Part shown: positions 31,149-42,800 of the stretch, in pieces
Numbering within the stretch: position 1 is the first letter of the stretch
Layout: each line of letters opens with the position of its first letter
DNA from: Tethya wilhelma
Lineage: Eukaryota; Porifera; Demospongiae; Tethyida; Tethyidae
Assembly (NCBI GenBank): GCA_964030475.1
Contig: CAXIPT010000008.1
Location: forward strand, 604,072-668,071
Reading direction: 5' to 3'
Length of the DNA: 64,000 nucleotides
Notes under the pieces: generated by a model
The model's input: the letters and a program-made list of their open reading frames with translations, nothing else
What the model was told of the DNA's origin: nothing
Database searches by the model: none
Translations under genes and position numbers: made by a program

Positions 31149-32150
31149 ATGGCATCGCCCAGCTACAGTGAGCAAGATATCCTTCAAAAATACCGAGACA
31201 GCTTTTACAAAAATAGACAAGAACTGATCACTACTCTAAGGACCGGGTTTTGGAAAGTCCCACTGGTTAATTCAGGCTGTTTGACAGAAGAGGAGTGGGG
31301 TACAGTTGAAGAAAAGAGTAGCAGTGCCAATGGGAAAGACAAAAGAACCAACAGAGCCACAGCCATCATAGACCTTGTGAAACAAAAGGACAGCTTCTCG
31401 TGCTACAGAGCATTTAGTAGAGTTTTTATGGACAAGAACAAGTTAGTTGGGTTAAGAATTTTCCCATTTGTTCAGGAGTTACAGGAGGCTGGTCTTCATG
31501 TCCCATTACGACCTACAAGGCCAGTGACAGAGGGACCACGAAGACCACTGGACTCTACACCGACTATAGTATGGGCACTATCGAATGAAAGAGAATGCGA
31601 AGCAGTCACGAGAGAAATGAAACTAACAAATGGTAGTGTGGCAAACAGAGCTGGTTTTCGTTGCCAGGAATTCCCCATCAATTCAGCTTCTCTCTGTGTG
31701 GTCTGTCCCAGTACTCCTTACGATGGAAACAATCCATTCAAGAGTCTGCTGAGTAGCCTTTGTCCTCAGCTAGCTGTGATGACAAGCACTTGCCAACCAG
31801 TTAGAGGGAACACAACATTCACGGCAAACCAAGTTGTCTTGATGACAAGAAAGGAGCCTGACAATATTTCTGGTGAGGTGGCATTCATGTGTGAACTGTG
31901 GAGACTGCAGAACAAAACACTGTTGCCAGTGGTGCTTGGAAGAGCAACCAAGTTGGAAGATGATAATAATCCCTCGTTTGTACGATGTCGCGATGCCGTG
32001 GATTTTTATAATGCAGCAGTGAAGGTGGACAATTTGGAGTATTTTGCTCTGTTAGAGGTTGAAGGTCAGAGCGGTCACACAGCTATCAGTGGCAATGTAC
32101 TTCAGTTGATGAGCGAGTTAGTCACATACTTTTCTGATGATAGAATTTGA
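31149..32150 (+). CDS. CARD protein with nucleoside-phosphorylase-like C-terminal half
   Basis: A single exon of 333 codons. Residues 9-103 read as a death-fold/CARD domain: helix 1 around YRDSFYKNRQELITTL, the turn GCLTEEEW typical of CARD helix 3, and RATAIIDLVKQKDSFSCYRAF as helices 4-5. After a basic, Pro-rich linker, residues 137-325 resemble the PNP/UDP phosphorylase fold: TIVWALSNERECEAV as the opening strand-helix, PQLAVMTSTCQPVRG as the glycine-loop strand, ANQVVLMTR, then SGEVAFMCELWR followed by LLPVVLGRAT. The catalytic residues cannot be assigned, and the fold call rests on pattern alone. CARDs join signalling complexes by homotypic contacts; nucleosidase-like domains occur as effectors in immune proteins of fungi and animals. 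No signal peptide. The frame is intact. Confidence 0.65.
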   Translation: MASPSYSEQDILQKYRDSFYKNRQELITTLRTGFWKVPLVNSGCLTEEEWGTVEEKSSSANGKDKRTNRATAIIDLVKQKDSFSCYRAFSRVFMDKNKLVGLRIFPFVQELQEAGLHVPLRPTRPVTEGPRRPLDSTPTIVWALSNERECEAVTREMKLTNGSVANRAGFRCQEFPINSASLCVVCPSTPYDGNNPFKSLLSSLCPQLAVMTSTCQPVRGNTTFTANQVVLMTRKEPDNISGEVAFMCELWRLQNKTLLPVVLGRATKLEDDNNPSFVRCRDAVDFYNAAVKVDNLEYFALLEVEGQSGHTAISGNVLQLMSELVTYFSDDRI

Positions 32151-32382
32151 AGACAGGCACAAAGTACTGTATGAGATACTCGCTCCTAGCTGGGTCAGAC
32201 TTGTTTTGTTGTTTCGTTTGTTTGTTTTTTGTTTATTTGTTTGTTTTTAAAAACATTTTTTGCTGTCTCCTAATCACTATGTTCCACCTGTTGTTGTTAT
32301 GATAACAAGTAGTAAAAATTTCAAAAAAAAAAGCAGTGTAGGAATGGGCAGTGCATTAAAAAGTATTGGAACAAGGCAGGGT
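32151..32382. other. Spacer up to the N join
   Basis: This has a T-rich stretch after the CARD stop codon, then a fragment of the tail of the spacer repeat family (gtaggaatgggcagtgc, also found inverted near 15395). It ends at the N at 32383, which replaces one base in front of the OPA1 exon. Sequence left of the N does not match OPA1, so a join is likely. Confidence 0.65.
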
Positions 32383-32383
32383 N

Positions 32384-35300
32384 ACCAAAGTGCTGGTAAG
32401 ACCAGTGTTCTTGAGATGGTGGCTGGTGCAAGAATCTTTCCAAGAGGAGGAGGGGAAATGATGACTCGTAGTCCTGTCATGGTCACCCTCAGTGAAGGAC
32501 CAGAGCATGTAGCCGCCTTCAGAGATAGTAACACTGTAAGAATATTAGTACACTATGTGTATATTGAGCTGTGCTCTCATACCTGAGTGTGGTAAAGGTC
32601 ATCAAATTACAAAACTCGTGGGGTAGTTTGTTGACCATGTACCAGGTACCAGAGGAGGCACTCCTTATTTAAGGGTAATATTGTCATTGTGTATAAGTCA
32701 CATAACAGCATGTAGATTCTGGCTCCACTTGAATTTGACTCTGCTATTGTGCGCTGTAGTTGGTAAAGATCGTCACATTTATTTGCTCCTTGTTACTCTA
32801 GGTCTATGATCTATCAAAGAGCAAGGACCTTGAGAGCCTCCGCAATGAGATAGAGAAGAGAATGAGGGCCAGTGTCCAACAGGGGAAGACCGTCTCCTCT
32901 CAGCCCATCTCCATCACTGTCTACGGTCCTCACCTCAAGAGGATGGTCCTGGTAGACCTACCTGGGATTATTAGTGTGAGTACATCGTTGAGATTTAGCG
33001 ATTCCAACTTTATCACCCTTTCCCCCTTTCTTCCTATTCCCTTTTTCCCCTTTGAGATTTTTGTTAGTCACGATACTGATTGAAAGAGAGATTTCTCTTG
33101 TGTATTTACCACTTGTTTGTATTGATTTTTACTAGACGGTGACAACTGGTATGGCTGTCAGTACTCGAGAAGAGATTATCAAGATGTGCAGGTACTAAAA
33201 TTATTTGCATGCATGCATTGAATTGATCCCTTTAGCTAGTTCCAATAAGTTTTGCTTGCTAATAGAAGCACACTGCTACATCAATGTGTAATGTAGTTAA
33301 AATCTATTATATCTTTCATTACAGACAATATATGCAGAATCCTAATGCAATCATCATGTGTATCCAAGGTAACCAAATAATTAGAGTAAACAAAAAATTG
33401 TTCCGATAAAGCATGAGTACAGAAATTAGTGATAGGTAAAGGGTGATTACAAAAATAAGCTAAATATGTAAAGAGTTCAGTACATCACTCCCCCCAGTGT
33501 CTTACACATTATGTGAAAGATATGCAGGAAAACGTAACATTCCCACTCTATTCCTTATGCTAAGCATCCCTAGCTTTACTCTCCAGTTGCTGTGTCCATC
33601 TGATAGTAATTTTTCTCTTCTCTGTTTTATCCCCTATGTATAGATGGTGCTGTAGATGCTGAGCGAAGTATTGTTACTGACCTTGTCAGTCAAATGGATG
33701 TGGAAGGTTTGTACTGGTATACCCTGACTTAGCAAGTAAATGTACCTTGCCTCATAAGTTTTCACAAGACAAAAAAAACCCTTAGATACTGGCAAGTTTT
33801 TAATTTACAAAACCTTTGTTGACTAAACCATTAACAGTTCATTGTATACTGCATGATATTATTTTTTTAAAACTTAATAGAAATAATTATCAAGTACATG
33901 TGTACACATGTGAATATCCTTGATGACAAAGAAGTACTTTGTATAGTCATGTATTTCTTCTTTCAAGTTTGTGGAAAGCTTATACTGTTTATTCAGGTCA
34001 GCGAACCATCTTTGTTCTGACGAAGGTGGACATGGCAGAGAGAGGCGGAATAAAACAAGACAGGGTAAGGTTTAGATGCTTCCAATCTGCATACACGTAC
34101 ATACACAAATCAATCCATGCTACATTATAATAGTAATGTGTGTGCATTAAATTTTCATCACTTAATTAATTCAATGAGGGAAATTTTACACCAATATTCC
34201 TGATCTTTGTTATGCAAAGTTTAAACATGCAAATTATGAGATTGCTGCCTCTTATTATTGCCCACTAGATGCTCTCCATTCTTGATGGGCAGCTGTTTCC
34301 AATGAAGGCTCTGGGCTACTTTGCAGTGGTCACTGGGAAAGGTATAGTTATGCAGAATTTTGGTTGTGCCACAACTGAAACATTTTAGTATGTAGTTTTG
34401 CATTCATGCATGAGTATATGGTGTGGTCTGCATGATAAAATAATCACCATTTTGTCTGCAAAATGGAGTAACCTTGCATGTGTTTTGCTCTTTCCTAAAT
34501 GGAAGGAGAGTGTAGTTAGACTGAGCAATGTTTGAACCCCGTCCTGTATGGTTGTTAAGTTTTGGTGTTTGTTAACAAATTTATATAGGTAACACTGGGG
34601 ACAGCATTGATGAGATTCACAGATACGAAAGAGAGTACTTTGCCAGATCAAAACTATTTCAGTAAGTAATAGATCTATACATTATTATGGCACAATTAAG
34701 ATGCTATATATATATACATTAGCCACACCCTGGTAGTGGTTAATAATGGGTCCACTAAGCTGCATGCTCTTGTTACAGAGCTCATAAGGAAAATGTACAA
34801 CATTAATCGCAATCTTTGTCTAATGTTTTTTTTTTCTACATGTATGTGTAATTGCACAATGTTAATGTGTATACATTGGGAAATGGAGTGGGAGAATATA
34901 ATAGAAAGTGGGACTGGTCAGAATTATTGTTCCTCCCTACTGTATGATCCTAGTTAAAGCCCTCTGCCTAAGAGCAAAGGAAGCTATATATAAAATCGTG
35001 CATACAGGTCGGGAAATTTTCTCAGCTCACATTTAAACATGCGAAAATTTAATGCATTAAATCGGTCCAAGTGGTGAAAATTAAACATTAATTTTTAAGC
35101 CAAAATTTGTGGTGACAAAAATCCCCCAATTTGTGGAAATTATTCGTAACATTGTTAGACTGAGTGTTCCCTTGACAACCATGTTAGGCTACCAGGTTGT
35201 TCTGACAGAACAAGTGTTTACTTAGAGAAACATGCAAACTAAAGGGGAACATATAAACATACTATAGATCACTCCTCTGCTGAGCATGCGCCAAGGGTTA

Positions 35301-38300
35301 TCTACGTATGTGTTTAGACAGATGATTATTTGACACTAAATTAATAATCATTAGTGTTATACTGTAACGTAATTCAATTTGTTGTGTGCTGTATTCTATC
35401 TTGTATGTATTATGCATGTTTACATCTTGTGTTATACTGGGTTTTGTAAGAGGTAGATATACCTGTAGTTATTTAATTGTGTTCAAGATTGTTCTTTATT
35501 AAGCAACCGGCCGGTTCACAATATCTTATGTTGCGTCATGTAAAAATTATACACGTGCATCAAACGTACATTTGGAAAATTTTTCTAGATCTGCGTCAGT
35601 GCATTGCGCTACATCGCCAAATGTGTGAAGTTGTATTATTACACAATATAGCACCGGATATTGTAAACTCACCATTAAAATAGTGATTTGTTTACAATCA
35701 GTATGAATAGAACTGCATGGGTGCATTATGAATGATGCATGATTAATTTTAATTGTTGTCAGTGTGAAGTGTTTGCATGTCATTGAGAAAGTCAGTTGCG
35801 CTGATCTCAGCGATATCGGGAGGAGTATCTGGTGGTTGTATAATGGATTGACATTGAACAAAAGAATCAGAATCAGCATGGCTGAATTGCCTTTTGAATT
35901 GAATGGCTTTCAGAATCAGTAGCAATGGAAGGTATAGCTAGCTGTTGGCGACAGTGAGAACAGTGAAGCTTGATTGAGAAGCAGTACCATATCTATTTCA
36001 CTTTATTTACGAAAATAGAGTTGCCACAGATCTTAATCATGAATACGATCTATTCCGGATTTAATCAGCTGCTGCCTTTGGTGTAAGAGAGTCATTTTGG
36101 TGACTCTCTCTGAGTGCGATAGATGAGGTTTTATAGAAATGCCTGGTGATAGTAATTGTTAGCTAGCAAGTTAGATACATCATGCACATGAGCGAGTGAA
36201 CTTAACAAGGAGGGGACGATTTCTCCATTCGATGTATTTGCCCAGTCTAGTGCATGCATGCAGTCTCTGACTGATTGGGGAGATATTTCAGGACATGTAT
36301 CTTGTATTATGTGACTAACAGAGGTGGAATCACTGGTCGCACGCTTGAACCTGGGTGTCCCTTTCTTGATTTCTTCAACGTTTAACTCTATATTGAACTT
36401 ACATTGAACTTTTTCTTCATGATATTCTGCCTTGATGGTCTGAGCTCTTTGTGTGCCGAATAGCATGCAGGTGAAAGGTGTTTTGTTGAAATTAGTTCCT
36501 TGTAATGAAGCTCAGTAACTGCAGCACAGTAGTGGTGAACTGCTGCCTTATAGAGACCAAAACAAACAAGTGAGTCCTCAAGGCTGGTTTAACTTCTTGT
36601 GAGCATAGCTTGCGCTTGGTGCTGTTCACGGTATGCTTCTTCTTAGGAAGCATTATTTATTACACAACACATTAGATTCAGTTCTCTGTATAGATAGAGT
36701 ACCTATATAACTTTAAATGTGTAGGATTTGAGATACAACAATTTATTCGGCTAATCAGCTAGTGTGTTACAATATAGAGCTGATATCATAATATTATACT
36801 AATAACATAATATTATTGACACATCTGCAGGGGCATCACCATGGATGTTTGCTAAGCTATAACTACATATATACAATGCACTAATATATGTATGGACTAT
36901 TAGCTAACAACAATAATTATAATTATTATAGTTCTCAAGTTCCAAGGCCAACTCTTGGTTTACCAAGATAATAGTATTTGTTCTAGTAAAAGACAGCAGC
37001 TAGTCCAGCTGAGATCATGGCAGTGAGGAGACTCACAGCAGTGTAGATAGAAGTAGCACCACCACAAGCTGTATAAATATAGTTAATGATAAAGGTCTGC
37101 ATTACAAAGATAGGCATGCATGAATGTATATAGTTGTTACATGTAAACTCACCATTATTGACATCAACCTTTACGGCTGATACAAAAGCTTGCACAGCTT
37201 CATCACAACTGCTAAAAAAATTTCTGTCTGAGATACACATGGGTAAAGAGTTGCAGAAGTTGTTCATGTCAGACTGTATACAGTGCATGCATATATAGAT
37301 GTATAGGTATACATAATAATTATGATAATTATTAGTAATAACATGACTATTAATTATTTTAGCTGTATAGCCAAAAGTGCATCTATTTATTCTCAGCTTC
37401 TTACCCGCTGTTGTGCAATGTCATTGTAGCAGGAAATGAATCGAGCGTAACAGCCATTAGTATCACAAACTGTATGAAGTAATAATATTATTGTCAAGAA
37501 TAATAGGACTAATACTGAGACAAAAGTCCATATGGTCTTTCCCATAAGCTAAATTTACTGACTGACATGTGCAGTGTATAAAATTACACATACACATGCT
37601 TGCATGCATAATTGTGATATTTCTGTCACCAATTCGTATCATATTTTATATATAATATATTTGCCAACAAAACCATATTGCATGGGTGCTCATTTATTAT
37701 AGACTAATAGCATACTTTATGGAGTCACAATACATTTCTCCTATACACCTGGAGTACACTATCATGCATGTACTAATTGAACATAATTTTTAATTAGTAA
37801 TACCTTCTGTGGTTTTAGTAATTGCACTCCCACATATAATTAAAAATCTTATAAACTATAGCCTTGATTTTGTGTTTATCCCTCTAAAAAATGAGGCTAT
37901 TCGCTAATTTTGTGTCTGTTCCTCCATAAAATGATATTATTAGCAGATAACCACATGATTCCTCGTACAATTATGGAATGAATAGCACTCTGAATCATGT
38001 GGTTACCTATATACTAATAAAATTGCATGGTTGATATGTCTAGAACTGTTTAAATTGAACCATCCAGATTCACATGCACTTGCACAGCATCTACTGTATG
38101 AAATGACTTACATTCATTAAATTGAGTTTCAAGGTCAGCAGCACCAAATTGTGAACAATTATTAGTATCAAGTCTGCAATTGCCAGCACAGAAAGCATCA
38201 AAACCAGAAGAATCGATTCTATTGCCTGATTCAAATGCAGCAGTAACTGCTGATCCAAATGATTCCTACAGGTATCAACAGAAATGCACAAGCTGCCAAA

Positions 38301-40337
38301 ATAATCCTTAACTTAACCGATTATACGCTAAATTCTTTTCAAGTTAAGTGAATGACGTTATACGGCGAAATTAAATAATCCTTCACTTAATGCATGCATG
38401 CTGCATCATGAACATCTCTTAACTTACTGCTCCAGAAGCAAATTCCACTGCACAGTCAGAAATTATGCCTATACAATCTTGTGCAGATACCACGGCGATC
38501 AGTGAAATAGCAATGATCAGAGACTTCATCTTAATTGTCTTATCGTACACACTTTTTCTGCTCAATTATAAATACTGCTATAGTAAGCAGAAAAAAGAAC
38601 AGTAATACTTTTGCAAGAGAACTGCTAAACTGTAGTCAACACTGAGGCAGCCCTAGCCTTATATAGCCTTATGTTCAGCTATTGTTACATTGGTGCACAA
38701 AGAGGATAGCCAATGAGAACCAATCAGATTGTAGCTGCATGTGCACACCTCATATATTAATCATTGCATCACACATCAAAGGATTGTGGAAGTGCATGCA
38801 TGGTCAGGATGATATTGATATTACCCAGGAAGTAAAGAGGGATACTCTAGCTGAAAAGAGAAATCTAGCCTATTTTTGCCAAAGAAAGCAAAGCTGCTAC
38901 ACATGTAGTTTTAACTACTGTTTTCTGTAGAAAAGATCAAAATGCACTGTTTTTATTATCTGGTATATACAATCATTTTTTCACATGGCTTGACTGGTAT
39001 ATTCTCACTAACACATGAATTATTAAGAAGTTCAAGAACACTTAGCATCACTACAAGAAGTATAGCAAGCTGCTCTTTGGTTGATTCTTTTCCAGCAACT
39101 GTTTTAGACAAGAACAGCGAGGCAAATGAGTACCACTTGTATGAATATACAGGATCTTGTATGCATGCAGAAACAATAATTTACCACTACAGTATAGCTT
39201 CACTTTTTAGCAAGCATGCAGCCACAATGGCCTGATCTGTCTCTTCGATTCTCTTTTCAAACTAGCAGCAATTTTCCAAAAAAAAAACTTGTTGTTATGC
39301 CTTATTATGACGTAAATGGTGTAGTTATAAGACAAAAAAATTAGTAATAAGTATATCTATAGGTTATTACCCATGGTCCTCTCGGCTAAGCTGTACTACG
39401 TGTTTGTAGTACAGCCCTCGAGCATGGGTAGTAACTTATACATAACTATACATGTCACAAATTATTCGTGACTTGCTGATTAAGAAGCATGTCTATATCA
39501 CCAGACCTCTTCGTTGGAGAGGGGAGGGATCTGTATAGGCACGAGACTAGTTCTACAAAGTTGTCCTCCAAACTTGTGATCCATGTATGATGGAGTATGA
39601 TGTACAACCATAGTACAGTGCATTATCATTCATGGACACTGATGTTGCATGATAATCGTCATGCGTACTCATTTCATCTTTAGTGTAGATTCTAAAAGGA
39701 AAGCCATTTCCCTCCCTCCTTAGAAATGTATGTTCCTTTTTGGAAGATAAATATTTGATAAAGCTTAAAGGAAATGAGGAAGGAAAGGAATGGGAAAAGC
39801 GAATAAATTTATCACCGTTTGTGTATTTGTTCAAAAGAGGTGAGAATTTGTAAGACTTAGGCAATTAAGGTAGGAGAAATGATGTCTGAAGCTATTCCTA
39901 TGCTTTGTGTAGATTTGTAGTTTGTACTATACTTGTTTCCCTTTGAAGTGTGGCTTCATTATTGTACAATTTTGTTTTAACCCTTTAACAGCTATATAAT
40001 ATTATAGTAAAAATTGTAAGTGTGCAATTCAATGGATTTTGATACCAATTAGGACTGTACTGAGCATTTGAAACTTTTTCTGTCAAAAATAGAAGCATTC
40101 AAGTATCCAAAAAAATTCTATCTTAAGTTAAAAGTGGGTGGGGCATACATTTGATAGGGAAAGGCTTCTCGAACACTCCATTGATTGTAGCATTGCTGAC
40201 CATTATTAACTTTTTTTCCTACAAATTAGTTAAATGTAGGCATTAGCCTCATGATGGCATATGCCATCATTAGTTGGTAAAGGGTTAAGCTTAAAATCCC
40301 CCTCCCCCTCACACACATACACACACGCGCGCATGCA

Positions 40338-40385
<48 letters not shown>

Positions 40386-41077
40386 TTGTATACTCGGGTT
40401 GATTTTTCTATCTATATACGTCATATAGAATGTTTTTCCCCTTGTACTTGTATTTGTGTAGGAATGGTATGCTCCGTGAGTCTCAGTTATCAACAAGGAA
40501 CATGGTGAATGCAGTGACAGAGGAATTTTGGAAGATGGTGAGAGAATCCATTGATGACCAGGCACTGCAGTTCAAGAGTAAGAAATTGTAGTCTAAGATC
40601 TAAGATTGCCATACATTGTATCAAGTGTACAATGACATTGTTCTCTCTTTCTTCTTTTTCCTCAGCTCTCCGATACAACCTTGAGGCAGAGTGGAGAAAC
40701 AGATACCCTGGTGGAAGAACATTGGACAGAGATGATCTCTACGAGCTGGGGAAGGCAGACATCTTGAACAACGTGGCCAGCCTTCAAGTGCTACAGCCGG
40801 TGAAATGGGAGTCACTCCTCATGGATACTCTGTGGGACAAGATGGCACCCAGAGTCCTGGACATCTTTGTGGAGGCAGCTCAAGGCCGCTCTCCAGGGTT
40901 GGTGGATGAAACACTGTTTTGCACATAAACAATCATTGTCATGCTTGCAATAATGTATGCATGACAAACTGCTTATCACTATTATGTCTGTTCTATTTTA
41001 TCCCAGGGAATTCAATACATCTGCTGATATTCAACTCCACAAGTGGGCTGATAGCCACCAGTTAGCCCAGCTCTGTT
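32384..41077 (+). CDS. OPA1: Mitochondrial dynamin-like GTPase OPA1 (5' and 3' ends missing)
   Basis: Exons 32384-32535, 32802-32975, 33136-33191, 33325-33368, 33644-33706, 33997-34064, 34269-34341, 34589-34661, 40462-40577, 40666-40897 and 41007-41077 all join in phase with AG/GT sites. The P-loop reads [18 protein letters not shown], switch 1 EMMTRSPV, switch 2 LVDLPGI, and the base-binding motif TKVD. Middle-domain segments [13 protein letters not shown] and [13 protein letters not shown] are OPA1-specific. OPA1 drives inner mitochondrial membrane fusion and cristae shaping. The import sequence and N-terminal exons are absent, cut at the N at 32383. The stalk/GED end is absent because at 41078 the sequence changes to antisense dynein. 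A 5.8-kb intron (34662-40461) holds another gene. Confidence 0.93.
34662..35740. other. OPA1 intron, left part, no gene recognised
   Basis: A/T-rich with no conserved reading frame. Between 34995 and 35170 there are several aaaattt/aaatttt words in both directions, suggesting an old terminal-inverted-repeat element too degenerate to delimit. Confidence 0.45.
35743..36660 (-). other. Possible unrecognised coding remnants in the OPA1 intron
   Basis: Two minus-strand stretches look protein-like but I do not recognise them. One (36131-36466) encodes 111 residues with [17 protein letters not shown] and [18 protein letters not shown]. The other (about 35743-35930) encodes some 60 residues with [19 protein letters not shown] before a stop. 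An ATG at about 36650 opens [20 protein letters not shown] in a different frame. Frames do not join without shifts, so this may be a decayed mobile-element gene or an unspliced host gene. Confidence 0.35.
36983..38529 (-). CDS. Small secreted Cys-rich protein with hydrophobic C-terminus, nested in OPA1 intron
   Basis: Five exons, 38428-38529, 38112-38265, 37405-37469, 37153-37273 and 36983-37068, join in phase with consensus splice sites and total 528 bp (175 residues). The protein starts with a clear signal peptide ([17 protein letters not shown]). It contains about ten cysteines in spacings such as CAGNC and CDTNGC, and ends in a 20-residue hydrophobic stretch with no charged tail, as expected for a GPI-anchor signal. 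No known family is recognised. It lies antisense inside the 5.8-kb intron of OPA1. Upstream of the start, 38530-38660 is A/T-rich and should contain the promoter. Confidence 0.85.
39358..39444. repeat. Palindromic hairpin element
   Basis: The outer arms ataggttattacccatg and catgggtagtaacttat are imperfect inverted repeats. An inner perfect arm GCTGTACTAC/GTAGTACAGC flanks a 6-base loop. This fits a short foldback MITE or a structured transcript element. Confidence 0.75.
40315..40385. repeat. (CA)n microsatellite
   Basis: A long run of ca dinucleotides, with some cg and tg interruptions at the left, about 80 bp before the OPA1 exon at 40462. Confidence 0.92.
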
Positions 41078-42800
41078 CTGAAGAAGAGTCTGTCTCGCTC
41101 AAAGTATCCACGCACCAAAAAGTTGAATGCTGCTCTAGTCATGTTAACAAGTGCATCTTCACCTTGAATTCGACTGTAGCATATACAACATAGATCAAAA
41201 TTAATAAATCATGTATATGTAACTATAAGGTTCCTTTTTTTTTTTCTTTTTCTTAACAAGAGACCAAGTCGGAATCGAACTCAAAACCTCTTGATTACTA
41301 GTCAGGCACTCTTACCACTAAACCATTAAGTGCCTGTGCCATTTGCACGGAAGATGTGTATCTATAAACCTTAGCTAACTCCTTGTACATGTTACATACC
41401 TCCCAGCTTGTTCAATAAATGATAGAAACACAGATTGGATGGTCTTGTAGGAGGTTTGGTAGACTGGTAGTAGAGTGCCCATGGAACATGCCACATCCAT
41501 CATCACACTGGCTTGAGATGCCAAGGTCTTTAGGACAACCAGATGAACTTCTTCCATTTGGGAGTACCCAAAGAGAGCATTCTTGAGACTATAGACAAAG
41601 AAAAACACAATGAAATGGGGACTTCTTCATGAATACAACACTCTCACATTTCTTGTGCATCTTCATAGGCCTTGTTGAGAGTGAGAATGCTCTTGTTGGC
41701 TTGAGGCTCTTCAATTTGTCCAACATCAGCACCGGCCAAAAGTTGCAAGAGTTTCTCTTCACAAGATCGCGATTTGACAGTTTGATTGTAGATTTCCAGT
41801 CGCAGCTGTTCGCGATCGTGGAAAGTCTTTGCATTCTGTAGCTCCAGAAACGAGTCGAGAAGAAGACCCTGCATCCCTTTCCTCTCTGGATGAAACACGA
41901 TGACACAAGTGAGAGAGAAGATGGTGGGAGGAATGGATGAGACCAGCTCCGATGAGACCAAGAGCAGTTTGAAGTTAGGACTGCATTCAACTTCTTTGCC
42001 TCCAATCTAAGGGGAGAGATGAAGAGGGCGATGATCAAGTATTAAAATCATTTATGACTTGCTTACCATGATTTTCAGCATGCTCTTGGCTTTGTGGAAT
42101 AGTCGCCGACATTCCAATACATCTAGCACTATCTTATCCTCTGCTAGCTGCACTGTGTCCACTTCAGTTATGATCAAAGTCTTTCCATTGTAAATGCACT
42201 TCAATAGAGTAGCATGGAGATCCTCGCTCTACAAATACATACACAATTAACAACTGTAAAATATATACTATATGATTTAAAACTGCCAGGAAATTCACCT
42301 TGTGTTTTATGACAACTGGGTCAGTCTCTTTCCTCACAAGCCAGTCCTCAACCATCCCCAGAGAGTCCAGGATCAGCGGCCACGCTCGTGTGTGTGAATG
42401 AGCAATGATGCATGCATTCTGCTGAGTAGTCAAATCAGGCGAGAGCCCCTCCATCACAAAATGAAACACAGAAGGCTGAAGAAAATAAAAAAGGCTTAAA
42501 ATAAGTTTCGCTAGTTGTAGACTAGGCTCACCTCTCCCATCATGAATGATGGGTACGATGACAGAGTTAGGAGATTGTGTTGATGGTGGCTGTCAGTGAT
42601 CAGGAAGCTGTGTGAGGTACAAATGCCCAACAAAGACTCGTACACTTTGTATCGAGCACTGGTCTTGAGAGGACCGCAGTAGACTGTAAGAGCTGCAGCA
42701 AGGATGCAGTTAGCTGTCAACATGTCTGATCCAGGGAGTGAGTCAAGCCTAGTCTGCCATGCTGTCTGTCTGGCTTTTAAGCTAGATACATTCGGAGAAA
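41078..42800 (-). CDS. Dynein heavy chain, AAA5-AAA6 exons (main block)
   Basis: Exons encode the same proteins as 22492-24214 with a few substitutions. Landmarks are LTANCILAAALTVYCGP (start of AAA5), EGLSPDLTTQQNACIIAHS, TLIITEVDTVQLAED, and ECSPNFKLLLVSSELVSSIP (AAA6 region; canonical dynein has a short NPNFRLYL-type strand here). LKNALFGYSQMEEVHLVVL follows. At 41078 this block is truncated in mid-exon and abuts sense OPA1 sequence. Downstream exons exist only in the block at 20355-22395. AAA5 and AAA6 are normally non-catalytic in dyneins. Confidence 0.87.
41256..41342 (-). repeat. tRNA-like element with Pol III boxes (b)
   Basis: The counterpart of the element at 22676-22764, with a few substitutions; the A-box and B-box words are both kept. 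It lies in the same dynein intron of the duplicated segment. Confidence 0.7.

Larger units (their letters stand above)
38530..40461. other. OPA1 intron, right part
   Basis: No convincing gene. Contents are an 85-bp hairpin at about 39358-39444, a (CA)n microsatellite at about 40315-40385 and otherwise A/T-rich sequence. Open frames at 38942-39235 (+) and 39553-39864 (-) show no domain, signal or biased composition. Confidence 0.55.

Noticed and set aside
38942..39235. 97-codon + strand frame in the OPA1 intron
   Set aside because: No domain, signal peptide or splice context, and composition is like the surrounding A/T-rich intron.
39553..39864. 103-codon minus-strand frame
   Set aside because: No recognisable features; it is consistent with chance in a purine-rich stretch.
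40315..40385. Regularly spaced repeats that could suggest a CRISPR array
   Set aside because: This is a simple (CA)n microsatellite in eukaryotic intronic DNA, with no spacer/repeat alternation.
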